Shown here: positions 8,920-18,243 of the stretch, piece by piece
Layout: every line of letters begins with the position of its first letter
How positions within the stretch are numbered: the first letter of the stretch is position 1
NCBI RefSeq assembly: GCF_029211225.1
Contig: NZ_JARGEM010000005.1
Coordinates: 62,001-126,000, forward strand
Reading direction: 5' to 3'
DNA from: Antiquaquibacter metalliresistens
Lineage (GTDB): Bacteria > Actinomycetota > Actinomycetes > Actinomycetales > Microbacteriaceae
DNA: 64,000 nucleotides
Position numbers and translations under genes: made by a program
The notes under the pieces: model-generated
Told to the model about the DNA's origin: nothing
What the model saw: only the letters and a program-made list of their open reading frames with translations
Database searches by the model: none

Positions 8920-10149
8920 GTGCGCGTCGCGGTGCTACCGCGCGAGGTCGCGGCCCGCGTGATCACGAATGGCATCGCGCGCGGCGCCTGGGCGGTCAAC
9001 GCGGTCAGTCTCAGCCTGACGATTCCGCTGCTGGTCGAGCACATGCTCGTGCGCGGACTCGGTGCCGACCTGCCCGGTCCTCTCGCGATCCTGATCGTGC
9101 TGCTCGCGTTCGTGATCGTCGCGGCGTTCCTGCCCAGACCGCAGATCGTGGCGGCGTTCCTGCTCGTCGGGGCGGCGGGTGCCGTGCTGTACCAGGTGTG
9201 GCTCATCCAGGCCGATCCCGCGATCACCGAGCAGGCGCTGTTCGTGCTCAACCGTCCCGCGGTGTCACTCGTGCTGGTCGGAGTGCAGTCGGCGAGCACC
9301 CTCGTCGGCGTCTCCTGGATCCTGGTGGGGTTCCTCATCTCCTCCGGGGTCAGTTTCGTCGTGGCGGGCGTCACCGGCATGCCGCTGACCACCGGGTGGG
9401 GGCCGCTGCTCATGCTCCTGCTCTACGTCACCGCCTATGCGGTGCTCGGGGCGATCCAGGCGCGGCAGCGGCGACTCGTGCCCAACTTCGAGGAACTCGA
9501 GCGGGAGACCCGCAGACTCTCCCTCGAGGAGCACCTGCGCGACCGGGTCACCGCGGTCGTCCACGACACCCTGCTCAACGATCTCTCGATCGTGATGAAC
9601 GCGCCGGACGAGCTCGATGAGCGTGCGGTGAAGCGCCTGCGTGCGGATGTCGCGACCCTCACGAGCGCGGAGTGGCTCGACGAGGCATCCGATCTCACCG
9701 TCGTCGACGACCAGGACAGCGAACTGCGCAATCGCATCGTCATGATGATGAGCGACCTGCAGTGGCGCGGTCTGACGGTGCGGGTGACGGGCAGTGGCAG
9801 CGGCATCTACCGCGTCGAGCCCGAGGTGGCCAACGCGCTCGTCGACGCCGTGCGCGCGAGTCTGGAGAACGTGCTGCGTCACTCCGGGGCATCCGTCGCG
9901 GAGGTCGACCTCGCCTACAGCGCCACGGAGATCACCGTCATCGTCAGCGACCAGGGCCACGGCTTCGATCCGGATGCCGTGCCCGACGACCGGCTCGGCG
10001 TGCGCCAGTCCATCCGCGGCCGCATCCGCGCCGTCGGGGGATCCGTGCGCATCTGGTCGTCACCGGTCGCTGGCACCTCCGTCGTGATCCGGGTGCCGGT
10101 GCTCGAGGTCGTCACCGAGCACGAGGGGGTGCCGGATGCCGAATCGTAA
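8920..10149 (+). CDS. Sensor histidine kinase, NarL/LuxR-partner type
   Basis: The 409-residue protein starts at GTG 8920, preceded by a GAGGGGAGA ribosome site. The N-terminal half has five to six transmembrane helices (about 25-180). A HisKA_3-like box follows, DRVTAVVHDTLLNDL with phospho-acceptor His215, but it lacks the usual ERxRIAxELHD form. The HATPase domain shows an N box ENVLRHS (316-322), G1 DQGHGFD (344-350) and G2 GTSVVIRVP (385-393). No response regulator is adjacent. It overlaps the next membrane protein by 14 bases, implying a joint function. The signal sensed is unknown. Confidence 0.82.
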   Translation: MRVAVLPREVAARVITNGIARGAWAVNAVSLSLTIPLLVEHMLVRGLGADLPGPLAILIVLLAFVIVAAFLPRPQIVAAFLLVGAAGAVLYQVWLIQADPAITEQALFVLNRPAVSLVLVGVQSASTLVGVSWILVGFLISSGVSFVVAGVTGMPLTTGWGPLLMLLLYVTAYAVLGAIQARQRRLVPNFEELERETRRLSLEEHLRDRVTAVVHDTLLNDLSIVMNAPDELDERAVKRLRADVATLTSAEWLDEASDLTVVDDQDSELRNRIVMMMSDLQWRGLTVRVTGSGSGIYRVEPEVANALVDAVRASLENVLRHSGASVAEVDLAYSATEITVIVSDQGHGFDPDAVPDDRLGVRQSIRGRIRAVGGSVRIWSSPVAGTSVVIRVPVLEVVTEHEGVPDAES

Positions 10150-11284
10150 CGCCCGCAGCTTCGCGATGTCCGCTCAGCAGGTCGATCCGCTGAGCTGGTT
10201 CACGGGGCCGTTCGTTCCGCTCGCCTTCAGCGCGCTCGCCGTGATCCACGGCACGATCCAGACGGCGCTCACGTGGCCGGTGGGCACCGCTCCGGTGCTG
10301 CAGCCGGTCGCCATCGCCCTCGTCGCCGGGGCGGGGCTGTTCATGCACTTCGCCACCCGTCCGCTGCGCCGAGGCATCGGATGGCGGTCCGCGTCGGCCG
10401 CCCTCGCGGTGGTCATCGTCGCCGTGCTCGTCTCGGCGGCGGGTCGTGCCGGCACCCAGTTCTCGCTCGAGCAGTGGTGGGCACCGCCCGCGCTGGCCCT
10501 GATCATCGCGAGTCTCGGCCCGTACCTGCCGGTGCGTCAGCTCGTCGCGCTCGGCTGCTCATCCACGATCATCGCGACGATCGCCGCCTTCTTCATCGTC
10601 TACCCCGCCCAGCCGGGATTCGGCCCCGTGGCCTCGGCTCTGCTGATCGCCTATTCGCCCATGCTCGCGACGGCGGCGACCGCCGTGTTCTCGTACACCG
10701 TCGTGAGCACCATGCTGCCGATGTTGGAGAGCCCGTCCCGGCTGCTGGTGGTCGGCAAGCACGTGCGCGACGAGGTGGCCCGGCAGATGGAGCGGGTGAC
10801 GGTGGCGCGACTGACCGCTCGTGCCGCACCGTTTCTCACCGGCATCGCCGACGCGGGCCGCATCACCCCGGCCGATCGCGCCCTCGCGGGTCAGCTCGCA
10901 CGCCGGATGCGCGACGAGCTCGTCACGCAGTCGAATCTCAGCTGGCTGGATTCGATCGCCAGCCAATCCCGGCTCGTGGTGGTCGATCCCGATCGACGCG
11001 CGCGCAGCATGAACCACGCGCAGCGCACCACGCTTCGGGCGATGCTTCGCGCGATCATGGAAACCCCCGGCACCGATACCGGCTCGCTCATGATCGAACT
11101 GCGCGCGGCACCGGATGGCGCGACCGCCGTCGGCGTGAGCCTCGACATCGCGCTGCCCGAGGGACGCAAGATCATGCACCTCGCGCCGTACTACCTCACC
11201 CTGGGCACCGCGGTCGAGGATCTCACCATCGACAGCCAGAAGCACCTGCGCATGTCGTTCCGGGTGCCTCCGGCCGAGGACTGA
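10136..11284 (+). CDS. Membrane protein paired with the histidine kinase
   Basis: This 382-residue protein has an N-terminal membrane domain of about five helices (roughly 25-205) and a cytoplasmic region of about 175 residues. The architecture mirrors the preceding kinase, but no HATPase N or G boxes can be seen, and the position expected for the H box (KHVRDEVARQM, near 202-212) is degenerate. It may be a kinase-derived co-sensor or regulator that lost catalysis. It begins 14 bases inside the kinase gene, so translation is coupled. Its stop lies two bases from the convergent fbaA stop. Confidence 0.65.
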   Translation: MPNRNARSFAMSAQQVDPLSWFTGPFVPLAFSALAVIHGTIQTALTWPVGTAPVLQPVAIALVAGAGLFMHFATRPLRRGIGWRSASAALAVVIVAVLVSAAGRAGTQFSLEQWWAPPALALIIASLGPYLPVRQLVALGCSSTIIATIAAFFIVYPAQPGFGPVASALLIAYSPMLATAATAVFSYTVVSTMLPMLESPSRLLVVGKHVRDEVARQMERVTVARLTARAAPFLTGIADAGRITPADRALAGQLARRMRDELVTQSNLSWLDSIASQSRLVVVDPDRRARSMNHAQRTTLRAMLRAIMETPGTDTGSLMIELRAAPDGATAVGVSLDIALPEGRKIMHLAPYYLTLGTAVEDLTIDSQKHLRMSFRVPPAED

Positions 11285-11285
11285 G

Positions 11286-12314
<1,029 letters not shown>

Positions 12315-12352
12315 GGAGATTCTCCTTCGGCGCGAACGGGGTTGCGCCTGAA

Positions 12353-12358
12353 AGTCTA
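12353..12358 (-). promoter_or_regulatory. -10 box TAGACT of fbaA
   Basis: Minus-strand TAGACT lies about 38 bases before the ATG at 12314. The predicted leader includes the AAGGAG ribosome site. Confidence 0.5.
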
Positions 12359-12373
12359 GCGATGCCGTCGCGA

Positions 12374-12379
12374 TAGGCT
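12374..12379 (+). promoter_or_regulatory. -10 box TAGGCT of glpX
   Basis: TAGGCT on the plus strand would start an mRNA with a leader of about 57 bases before the GTG at 12443; AGGACA near 12431 is a possible ribosome site. Confidence 0.4.
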
Positions 12380-12442
12380 GTTGGCGCGTCGATCCCGGAG
12401 CGGGGATCCCACCACCGCGCGTGAAACGAACAGGACACCCTC

Positions 12443-13432
12443 GTGGCGACCGCTGAATCCGGAACGCTGTTCCAGCATCCCGACCGCAACCTGGCGATGG
12501 AACTCGTGCGGGCCACCGAGGCCGCCGCGATCCGCGCCGTGCCCTTCATCGGCAAGGGCGACAAGCTCGGTGCCGACGGCGCTGCCGTCGATGCCATGCG
12601 CAAGTTCCTCGGCACCGTCGAGTTCGACGGCGTCGTCGTGATCGGCGAGGGCGAAAAGGACAACGCGCCCATGCTCTTCAACGGCGAGCACGTCGGCCTC
12701 GGCGTCGGCCCGTCGTGCGACATCGCCGTCGATCCGATCGATGGCACCTCGCTGACCGCCGCCGGTCGGCAGAACGCGATCTCGATGATCGCCGTCTCCG
12801 ACCGCGGCACGATGCTCGACGCCTCGAGCGTGTTCTACATGGACAAGCTCGTCTCCGGTGCCGAGGGCATCGGCGTGATCGACATCACCCAGCCCATCGG
12901 CGACAACATCCGCGAGTTCGCGAAGGCGAAGGGCAAGCCGGTCTCCGAGATCATCGTCGCCGTGCTCGACCGTCCGCGGCACGAGGGTCTCATCGACGAG
13001 ATCCGCAGCGCGGGCGCCGGCACCCGGCTCATGCTCGACGGGGATGTCGCGGGCGGCATCAACGCGGCGATCTACGGCACGCGCATCGACCTCTGCGTCG
13101 GCGTCGGCGGCAGCCCGGAGGGCGTCGCGACGGCGTGCGCGATCAAGGCGCTCGGCGGGTTCATCCAGGGCCGCCTCGCGCCGAAGACCGAGGAGGAGCG
13201 CGTCAAGGGCGCCGCTGCGGGGCTCAAGTTCGACTACGTCTACGAAGCCGACGAACTCGTGCGCAGCGACAACACCTTCTTCGTCGCCACGGGCGTCACC
13301 GACGGCACGCTCGTCAACGGCGTGCGCCGCCTCGGTCCGATCATCCGCACCGAGAGCATCGTGCTGCGTTCGCGCTCGGGCACGATTCGTCGCGTGAACG
13401 CCGACCACCTCGCCCAGAAGTGGCTCGACTGA
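12443..13432 (+). CDS. glpX: Class II fructose-1,6-bisphosphatase
   Basis: GlpX removes the 1-phosphate from fructose-1,6-bisphosphate, the committed step of gluconeogenesis. The 329-residue protein has the metal-binding IGEGEKDNAPML and DPIDGTSLTAAG motifs and the GVGGSPEGV loop characteristic of class II enzymes. Translation starts at GTG 12443. The gene diverges from fbaA, whose enzyme makes the substrate in the gluconeogenic direction. The stop is followed by a 14-bp tandem duplication and the convergent rmuC gene. Confidence 0.96.
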   Translation: MATAESGTLFQHPDRNLAMELVRATEAAAIRAVPFIGKGDKLGADGAAVDAMRKFLGTVEFDGVVVIGEGEKDNAPMLFNGEHVGLGVGPSCDIAVDPIDGTSLTAAGRQNAISMIAVSDRGTMLDASSVFYMDKLVSGAEGIGVIDITQPIGDNIREFAKAKGKPVSEIIVAVLDRPRHEGLIDEIRSAGAGTRLMLDGDVAGGINAAIYGTRIDLCVGVGGSPEGVATACAIKALGGFIQGRLAPKTEEERVKGAAAGLKFDYVYEADELVRSDNTFFVATGVTDGTLVNGVRRLGPIIRTESIVLRSRSGTIRRVNADHLAQKWLD

Positions 13433-13437
13433 GCCGC

Positions 13438-13465
13438 AGCTAGGCCGTCTTAGCTAGGCCGTCTT
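13438..13465. repeat. 14-bp perfect tandem duplication
   Basis: AGCTAGGCCGTCTT occurs twice in direct succession (13438-13451 and 13452-13465). The second copy contains the rmuC stop and its last codons; the first lies in the spacer before the glpX stop. Confidence 0.85.
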
Positions 13466-14779
13466 CGGCTTCTTCGCCGCGGGCAGCTCGGGGATGTCGA
13501 GTTCGGGGCGACCCACGCCCTCGAGCTCGTCGAGGGCCGCGAGCTCCATCTCGACCGCCGTGAGCTGCTTCGGCGCCTGCTCGATCGTCGCCGCGGTGCC
13601 GATCACCTTGGACTCGTCGAGCATGTTGAGCTTGCGCGCCGTCACGAGCACGCGGGTCTCGAGGGAGTTCGCGAACTGGTTGTAGCTCGCGACGGTGGAG
13701 TCGATCGAGCGGCGCAGGCGGTCGGCGTGATCGGCGAGGGTCGCGAGGCGTCCGTACAGCTCCTTGCTCAGGTCGAAGAGGGTCTTCGCCTCGTCGGTGA
13801 GCACGTCCTGCTGCCACGAGAACGCCACCGTCTTCAGCACCGACCAGAGCGTCACGGGCGAGGCGAGTGCCACGCGCTTGCCGAAGGCGTAGTCCATGAT
13901 CGCCGGGTCGGCCTCGAGCGCCGAGGAGACGAGCGATTCGCTCGGGATGAAGGCGATCACGAGTTCCGGCGACGCCTCGAGCCCGGCCCAGTAGGTCTTG
14001 CTCGCGAGCGCGTCGATGTGGCTGCGCAGCACCTTGACGTGCTGCTTGATGAGCGACTCGCGGCGCGCGCCCTCCTCGCCCGTGGCGGTCACCGGAATCT
14101 GGGTGGCCTCCAGGTAGGCGGCGAAGGGCACCTTCGCGTCGACGGCGATGTTCTTGCCGCCGGGCAGGTGGATGACCATGTCGGGGCGGCCGGCGCCGGC
14201 ATCCGAGGTGATGCTCGACTGCACGTCGAAGTCGACCCGTTCGATCAGCCCGGCCGCCTGCACGACGTTGCGCAACTGGGTCTCGCCCCACACGCCGCGG
14301 GTGGCATTGCTGCGCAGCGCCGACGCCAGCGACTCGGTGGTCACCCGGATCTGCTCCCCGGAGAGCTGCGTCTGCTTGAGTTGCTCGGCGATCGCCCCGT
14401 ACTGCTGACTGCGCTGCCGCTCGAGGTCGGCGACCTTCTGCTGCATGGTGCGCAGCGTCTCCTGCACGGGGGAGAGTGCCTGCAGCACCTTCGACTCGGC
14501 GCGCTCGCGTTCGGCTTGTTCGCGCTGCGCGCGCTCGAGAGCGACGAGCTGCTCGCGCAGCCCATCGGCTGTGGCCTGGATCGCCGCGCGCTCGGCGATG
14601 AGCTGCGACTGCACGGCCTGCTCCTGCATGCGCAACTCGACGAGCGCGTTCTGGTGCCGCGCCTCAAGCACCGCGGGATCGATGCCGGTTCGGCGGCCGC
14701 GCGCGAAGAGCAACGCGCCGACGCCACCGAGCACGATACCGACCACGAAGCCGAGAACGAGAGCGAGGATGGGGTCCAT
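13454..14779 (-). CDS. rmuC: DNA recombination protein RmuC
   Basis: This 441-residue protein of the RmuC family limits inversions at short inverted repeats in E. coli and is thought to be a membrane-tethered nuclease-fold protein. A single N-terminal transmembrane helix (about 4-25) is followed by a long coiled coil (about 40-145) rich in Gln, Glu and Arg. The RmuC domain contains GVWGETQLRNVVQAAGL (near 180) and the core KNIAVDAKVPFAAYLEA. I chose the ATG at 14779, where the membrane helix starts at once. The C-terminus ends KKPKTA within a tandemly duplicated 14-mer. Confidence 0.9.
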   Translation of the reverse strand: MDPILALVLGFVVGIVLGGVGALLFARGRRTGIDPAVLEARHQNALVELRMQEQAVQSQLIAERAAIQATADGLREQLVALERAQREQAERERAESKVLQALSPVQETLRTMQQKVADLERQRSQQYGAIAEQLKQTQLSGEQIRVTTESLASALRSNATRGVWGETQLRNVVQAAGLIERVDFDVQSSITSDAGAGRPDMVIHLPGGKNIAVDAKVPFAAYLEATQIPVTATGEEGARRESLIKQHVKVLRSHIDALASKTYWAGLEASPELVIAFIPSESLVSSALEADPAIMDYAFGKRVALASPVTLWSVLKTVAFSWQQDVLTDEAKTLFDLSKELYGRLATLADHADRLRRSIDSTVASYNQFANSLETRVLVTARKLNMLDESKVIGTAATIEQAPKQLTAVEMELAALDELEGVGRPELDIPELPAAKKPKTA

Positions 14780-14841
14780 GCCTTCAGTGTGACAGCGGCG
14801 ACGGACAATCCCCGGCTGCGAACCGCGGCCCGGGCGCATCG

Positions 14842-14847
14842 TAGGGT
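14842..14847 (+). promoter_or_regulatory. -10 box TAGGGT of lysR, leaderless
   Basis: TAGGGT ends six bases before the ATG at 14854. Confidence 0.6.
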
Positions 14848-14853
14848 GAAGGC

Positions 14854-15768
14854 ATGACGCCGGTGCCGCATCCACTCGACGTGAGCACGGACGACCTGCG
14901 CTACTTGCTCGCGGTCGCCCGCGCCGGTCGGCTGGTGTCGGCGGCGACCCTGCTCGGCGTCGATCACACGACGGTGCGGCGGCGCATTGACCGGCTCGAG
15001 GCCGCCCTCGGGGTTCGGCTGCTCGACCGCGGCGCCGATGGCTGGGAGCTCACGACGATCGGTCGTGCCGTGGCCGACCGTGCCGCGCCCCTGGATCGAG
15101 TCGTCGAGGAGGTCGTCGGCGCGGCATCCGCTGAGTCCGAGGGGATCCGGGGCACGGTGCGCATCGTCGCGCCCGAGGCGTTCGGCACGCTCTTCGTCGT
15201 GCCCGCCCTGGCGCGAGTGCACGCCGCGCACCCGGGCATCACGACCGAACTCGTCACCTCCACCCGCCCGCTGAGTCTGCGCGGCTCGGGCCACGACCTC
15301 GCGGTCACGATCGGTTCGGCGGCGAGCTCGCGGCTGACCTCCGAACCGCTCGCGCCCTACGCCTTGCGCCTCTACGCCTCGCCGGACTATCTCGCCGCCC
15401 GCGCGCCGATCCGTTCCCTGGGGGACCTGGACGCGCATCCGCTCGTCTTCTACGTGGATGCGCTGCTGAGCGTGCGCGAGCTCGACCTGGCGCCCGTGCT
15501 CAGCGGCATGCGCGTCGCGTTCGGTTCCACGAACGTGTTCGCGCAGCTCGAGGCCACCCGTCGCGGGGTCGGCATCGGACTGTTGCACGCGTTCATGGCC
15601 GAGCACGACCCCGCCCTGCGCCCGGTGCTGCCGGCGGAGGTCGACTTCCGGCTGCAGTTCTCGCTCTCGGTGCGCCGCGACAGCCTGCCGGTCGAGGCCG
15701 TCACGATCGTGCGGGCGGCGCTCACCGACGAGGTGCGGGCGCGGGCGGGTGAACTCGTCCCGGCCTGA
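14854..15768 (+). CDS. LysR-family transcriptional regulator (probable mmsA regulator)
   Basis: This is a 304-residue LysR protein. The N-terminal winged helix-turn-helix spans about residues 8-68, with recognition-helix sequence GVDHTTVRRRIDRLEAALG, and is followed by a substrate-binding domain (about 90-300). DHTTVRRR differs from the more usual SQPAVSRQ but is common in actinobacterial LysR proteins. It lies 72 bases upstream of mmsA on the same strand, and a T-N11-A palindrome just past its stop is the likely binding site. The effector is unknown; a branched-chain amino acid or propionate-pathway metabolite is inferred from context only. Confidence 0.88.
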   Translation: MTPVPHPLDVSTDDLRYLLAVARAGRLVSAATLLGVDHTTVRRRIDRLEAALGVRLLDRGADGWELTTIGRAVADRAAPLDRVVEEVVGAASAESEGIRGTVRIVAPEAFGTLFVVPALARVHAAHPGITTELVTSTRPLSLRGSGHDLAVTIGSAASSRLTSEPLAPYALRLYASPDYLAARAPIRSLGDLDAHPLVFYVDALLSVRELDLAPVLSGMRVAFGSTNVFAQLEATRRGVGIGLLHAFMAEHDPALRPVLPAEVDFRLQFSLSVRRDSLPVEAVTIVRAALTDEVRARAGELVPA

Positions 15769-15784
15769 TGTGCTGATCTGCACA
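15769..15784. promoter_or_regulatory. LysR-type palindrome upstream of mmsA
   Basis: TGTGC-TGATCT-GCACA is a perfect 5-bp inverted repeat that satisfies the T-N11-A rule for LysR operators. It lies about 22 bases upstream of the mmsA -35 box. Confidence 0.5.
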
Positions 15785-15805
15785 TCGGCTGTGCACGAAC
15801 GGAGC

Positions 15806-15834
15806 TTGATCGCAGATGACCTCGTGCTCAGACT
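15806..15834 (+). promoter_or_regulatory. Leaderless promoter of mmsA
   Basis: TTGATC (15806-15811) and CAGACT (15829-15834) are spaced by 17 bases; six bases then lead to the ATG at 15841. Confidence 0.7.
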
Positions 15835-15840
15835 GGTGGC

Positions 15841-17334
15841 ATGACTGAGATCCTGACCCACTGGGTCGACGGCACGGACTTCGCCGGCGAATCCACCCGC
15901 ACCGCTCCCGTCTACAACCCAGCCGAGGGCACCGTGTCGCGTGAGGTCACCCTCGCGAGCACCAAGGATGTCGCGGCCGCCGTCGCCTCGGCGAAAGCCG
16001 CCTTCCCGGCCTGGGCCGACGCCTCCCTCGCCAAGCGGCAGGCCGTGCTGTTCACCTTCCGCGAGCTGCTCAACGCCCGCAAGGAGGAGCTCGCCGCGAT
16101 CCTCACCAACGAGCACGGCAAGGTGTTCTCCGATGCGCTCGGCGAGATCGCTCGCGGCATGGAGGTCGTCGAGTGGGCGACATCCATTCCGCATCTGATG
16201 AAGGGCGAGATCTCGCAGAACGTCTCGACCGGCGTCGACGTGTACTCGGTGCATGAGCCGCTCGGCGTGGTCGGCATCATCAGCCCCTTCAACTTCCCGG
16301 CGATGGTACCGCTGTGGTTCTTCCCGACCGCGATCGCGGCGGGCAACACCGTGATCCTCAAGCCGAGCGAGAAGGATCCCTCCGCGGCGCTCTGGCTCGC
16401 GCGCCTGCTCAAGGAGGCAGGTCTGCCCGACGGCGTGCTCAACGTCGTCAACGGCGACAAGGAGTCGGTGGACGCGATCCTCGAGCACCCCGACATCCAG
16501 GCCGTCTCCTTCGTCGGTTCCACGCCGATCGCGAAGTACATCTACGAGAACGCCGCCAAGGCGGGCAAGCGCGTGCAGGCGCTCGGCGGGGCCAAGAACC
16601 ACATGCTCGTGCTGCCCGACGCCGACCTCGACCTCGTCGCGGACTCCGCGGTGAACGCGGGCTTCGGTTCGGCAGGCGAGCGCTGCATGGCCATCTCGGT
16701 GGTCGTCGCCGTCGAGCCGATCGCCGACGACCTGATCGCCAAGATCACGCAGCGGATGTCGGGGCTGACCGTCGGGGACGGCATGCGCGGCTGCGACATG
16801 GGGCCGCTCATCACGCGGGAGCACCGTGACAAGGTCGCCGGCTACATCGACATCGCGATCGCGGACGGCGCCGATGTCGTCGTCGACGGTCGCGGTGTGG
16901 TGCCGGATGGCGCGGCCGACGGATTCTGGCTCGGCCCGACCCTCATCGACAAGGTGTCGACGTCATCGGATGTCTACCAGCACGAGATCTTCGGGCCGGT
17001 GCTCTCTGTGGTGCGCGTGAAGACCTACGAGGAGGGCGTCGCCATGATCAACGCCTCGCGCTACGGCAACGGCACCGCGATCTTCACCAACGACGGCGGT
17101 GCAGCGCGTCGCTTCCAGCGCGAGGTCACGGTGGGCATGGTCGGCATCAACGTGCCGATCCCGGTGCCGGTCGGCTACTTCTCGTTCGGTGGTTGGAAGG
17201 ACTCGCTCTTCGGCGACACCAAGGCCTACGGCCCGCAGGCGGTGCACTTCTTCACGCGGGAGAAGGCGGTCACCTCGCGCTGGCTCGACCCCTCGCACGG
17301 CGGCATCAACCTGGGCTTCCCGCAGAACGGCTAG
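15841..17334 (+). CDS. mmsA: CoA-acylating methylmalonate-semialdehyde dehydrogenase
   Basis: MmsA converts methylmalonate semialdehyde (valine, thymine or inositol breakdown) or malonate semialdehyde to propionyl- or acetyl-CoA with NAD+ and CoA. The protein is 497 residues, the normal length. Catalytic Cys282 lies in GSAGERCMAIS, and the NAD-binding SPFNFPAMVP is at 149-158. The usual aldehyde dehydrogenase glutamate is absent (ALGGAKNH rather than ELGGK), which is diagnostic of the CoA-acylating family. A LysR gene precedes it. No other valine or inositol genes are near. A strong hairpin about 100 bases downstream probably ends transcription. Confidence 0.94.
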   Translation: MTEILTHWVDGTDFAGESTRTAPVYNPAEGTVSREVTLASTKDVAAAVASAKAAFPAWADASLAKRQAVLFTFRELLNARKEELAAILTNEHGKVFSDALGEIARGMEVVEWATSIPHLMKGEISQNVSTGVDVYSVHEPLGVVGIISPFNFPAMVPLWFFPTAIAAGNTVILKPSEKDPSAALWLARLLKEAGLPDGVLNVVNGDKESVDAILEHPDIQAVSFVGSTPIAKYIYENAAKAGKRVQALGGAKNHMLVLPDADLDLVADSAVNAGFGSAGERCMAISVVVAVEPIADDLIAKITQRMSGLTVGDGMRGCDMGPLITREHRDKVAGYIDIAIADGADVVVDGRGVVPDGAADGFWLGPTLIDKVSTSSDVYQHEIFGPVLSVVRVKTYEEGVAMINASRYGNGTAIFTNDGGAARRFQREVTVGMVGINVPIPVPVGYFSFGGWKDSLFGDTKAYGPQAVHFFTREKAVTSRWLDPSHGGINLGFPQNG

Positions 17335-17360
17335 CCCGCCCGGGCCGTCGGTGAGGCGCG

Positions 17361-17540
17361 CCTGGCGGGGGTTGCCTTCGCCTGGCGGGGGTTGCCTTCC
17401 GTTGGCGGGGGCAATCACGGATCCGGCGGGAGAAGCACACGGGTGGCGGGGTGTATAACTCCCGCCACCCGTCGTTTTCACCCGCCAGAGGCGAGGGGTG
17501 GGTGGGGGCTGCTCCCGCCAAGCGCCCGGCTCTCCCGCCG
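17361..17540. repeat. GGCGGG array with 20-base period
   Basis: GGCGGG begins at 17364, 17384, 17404, 17425 and 17445. Its complement CCCGCC begins at 17461, 17481, 17514 and 17534. The first two units (17361-17380 and 17381-17400) are identical except for the last base. The spacing is therefore 20, 20, 21 and 20 on one side, then 20, 33 and 20 on the other, converging on a central hairpin. No gene is seen between 17335 and 17581. Confidence 0.75.
17440..17477. terminator. Probable bidirectional terminator
   Basis: An 11-bp perfect inverted repeat, CGGGTGGCGGG (17440-17450) and CCCGCCACCCG (17461-17471), encloses the 10-base loop GTGTATAACT and is followed by CGTTTT. It lies between the convergent mmsA and exonuclease genes. 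Confidence 0.65.
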
Positions 17541-17581
17541 AGGGCAGCCCGAGGCGACCCTGGGCAAGCCGGGGGAGTCGA

Positions 17582-18181
17582 TCAGGCCGAGAGCTGCGCG
17601 GGCTCGATCATCGGCGCGCCGAGCCGCTTGACGCGCGCGCCGGTGAGCTCCGAGAGCTCGCCGATGCTCGAGGCGCCGTGCCGCCCAGCGGCGTGCACGA
17701 TGATGGCGGCGCACGCCTGCGCGTCGGCGAGGGCGTCGTGGTGTGCGAAGTCCTCGAAGCCCGCCGCCATCGCCGCCGACGGCAGTCGGTAGGAGTCCAG
17801 GTGGTAGGTCTTGCGCGCCACCTGCAGGCTGCACAGGTAGTCGTAGCTCGGGGTGGGAACGTACGACGCGGCGCAGGCGGCGGCGATCACGCCCATGTCG
17901 AATCCGGCGTTGTGCGCGACGAGGTGATCGTTCTCGGCGAAGGACTGCAGGTCGTGCAACTGTTCGCTCCAGAGCAGGGCGTCCGCGACATCCACCGCCA
18001 TGATGCCGTGGATGCGCACGTTCCACTCGAGGAACTCGTCGTGACCGAGCGGCGGCTTGATCAGCCAGGATGCCGTGTCCACGACGCGCCCGTCGCGCAC
18101 CTTGACGAGGCCCACCGAGCACGCGCTCGCCGCCGAGTTGTTGGCGGTCTCGAAGTCGATCGCGGTGAAATCCAGTGGCAC
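17582..18181 (-). CDS. DEDDh-family 3'-5' exonuclease (DnaQ-like)
   Basis: This 199-residue protein carries the RNase T/DnaQ exonuclease motifs: Exo I DFETAN (Asp and Glu, about residues 8-13), Exo II HNAGFDMG (about 91-98) and Exo III with HHDALADAQA supplying the His and final Asp. The fold degrades single-stranded DNA or RNA from the 3' end with two metal ions. The length suggests a stand-alone enzyme, not a polymerase subunit. GTG 18181 gives the start VPLDFTAIDFE, so the first catalytic Asp is close to the N-terminus, as usual. Which nucleic acid it trims is not determinable. Confidence 0.88.
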   Translation of the reverse strand: MPLDFTAIDFETANNSAASACSVGLVKVRDGRVVDTASWLIKPPLGHDEFLEWNVRIHGIMAVDVADALLWSEQLHDLQSFAENDHLVAHNAGFDMGVIAAACAASYVPTPSYDYLCSLQVARKTYHLDSYRLPSAAMAAGFEDFAHHDALADAQACAAIIVHAAGRHGASSIGELSELTGARVKRLGAPMIEPAQLSA

Positions 18182-18231
18182 GAGACGATGTTCACACGGG
18201 GTACCGACGCCGGGACGTCGGGCACGCCGCA

Positions 18232-18237
18232 TACCCT
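18232..18237 (+). promoter_or_regulatory. -10 box TACCCT, leaderless
   Basis: TACCCT ends six bases before the ATG of the CPBP gene at 18244. Confidence 0.6.
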
Positions 18238-18243
18238 GGAACC

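Noticed and set aside
17335-17581. CRISPR array
   Set aside because: The 20-base units have no constant repeat-spacer alternation, only a shared GGCGGG, and no cas genes are present in the window.
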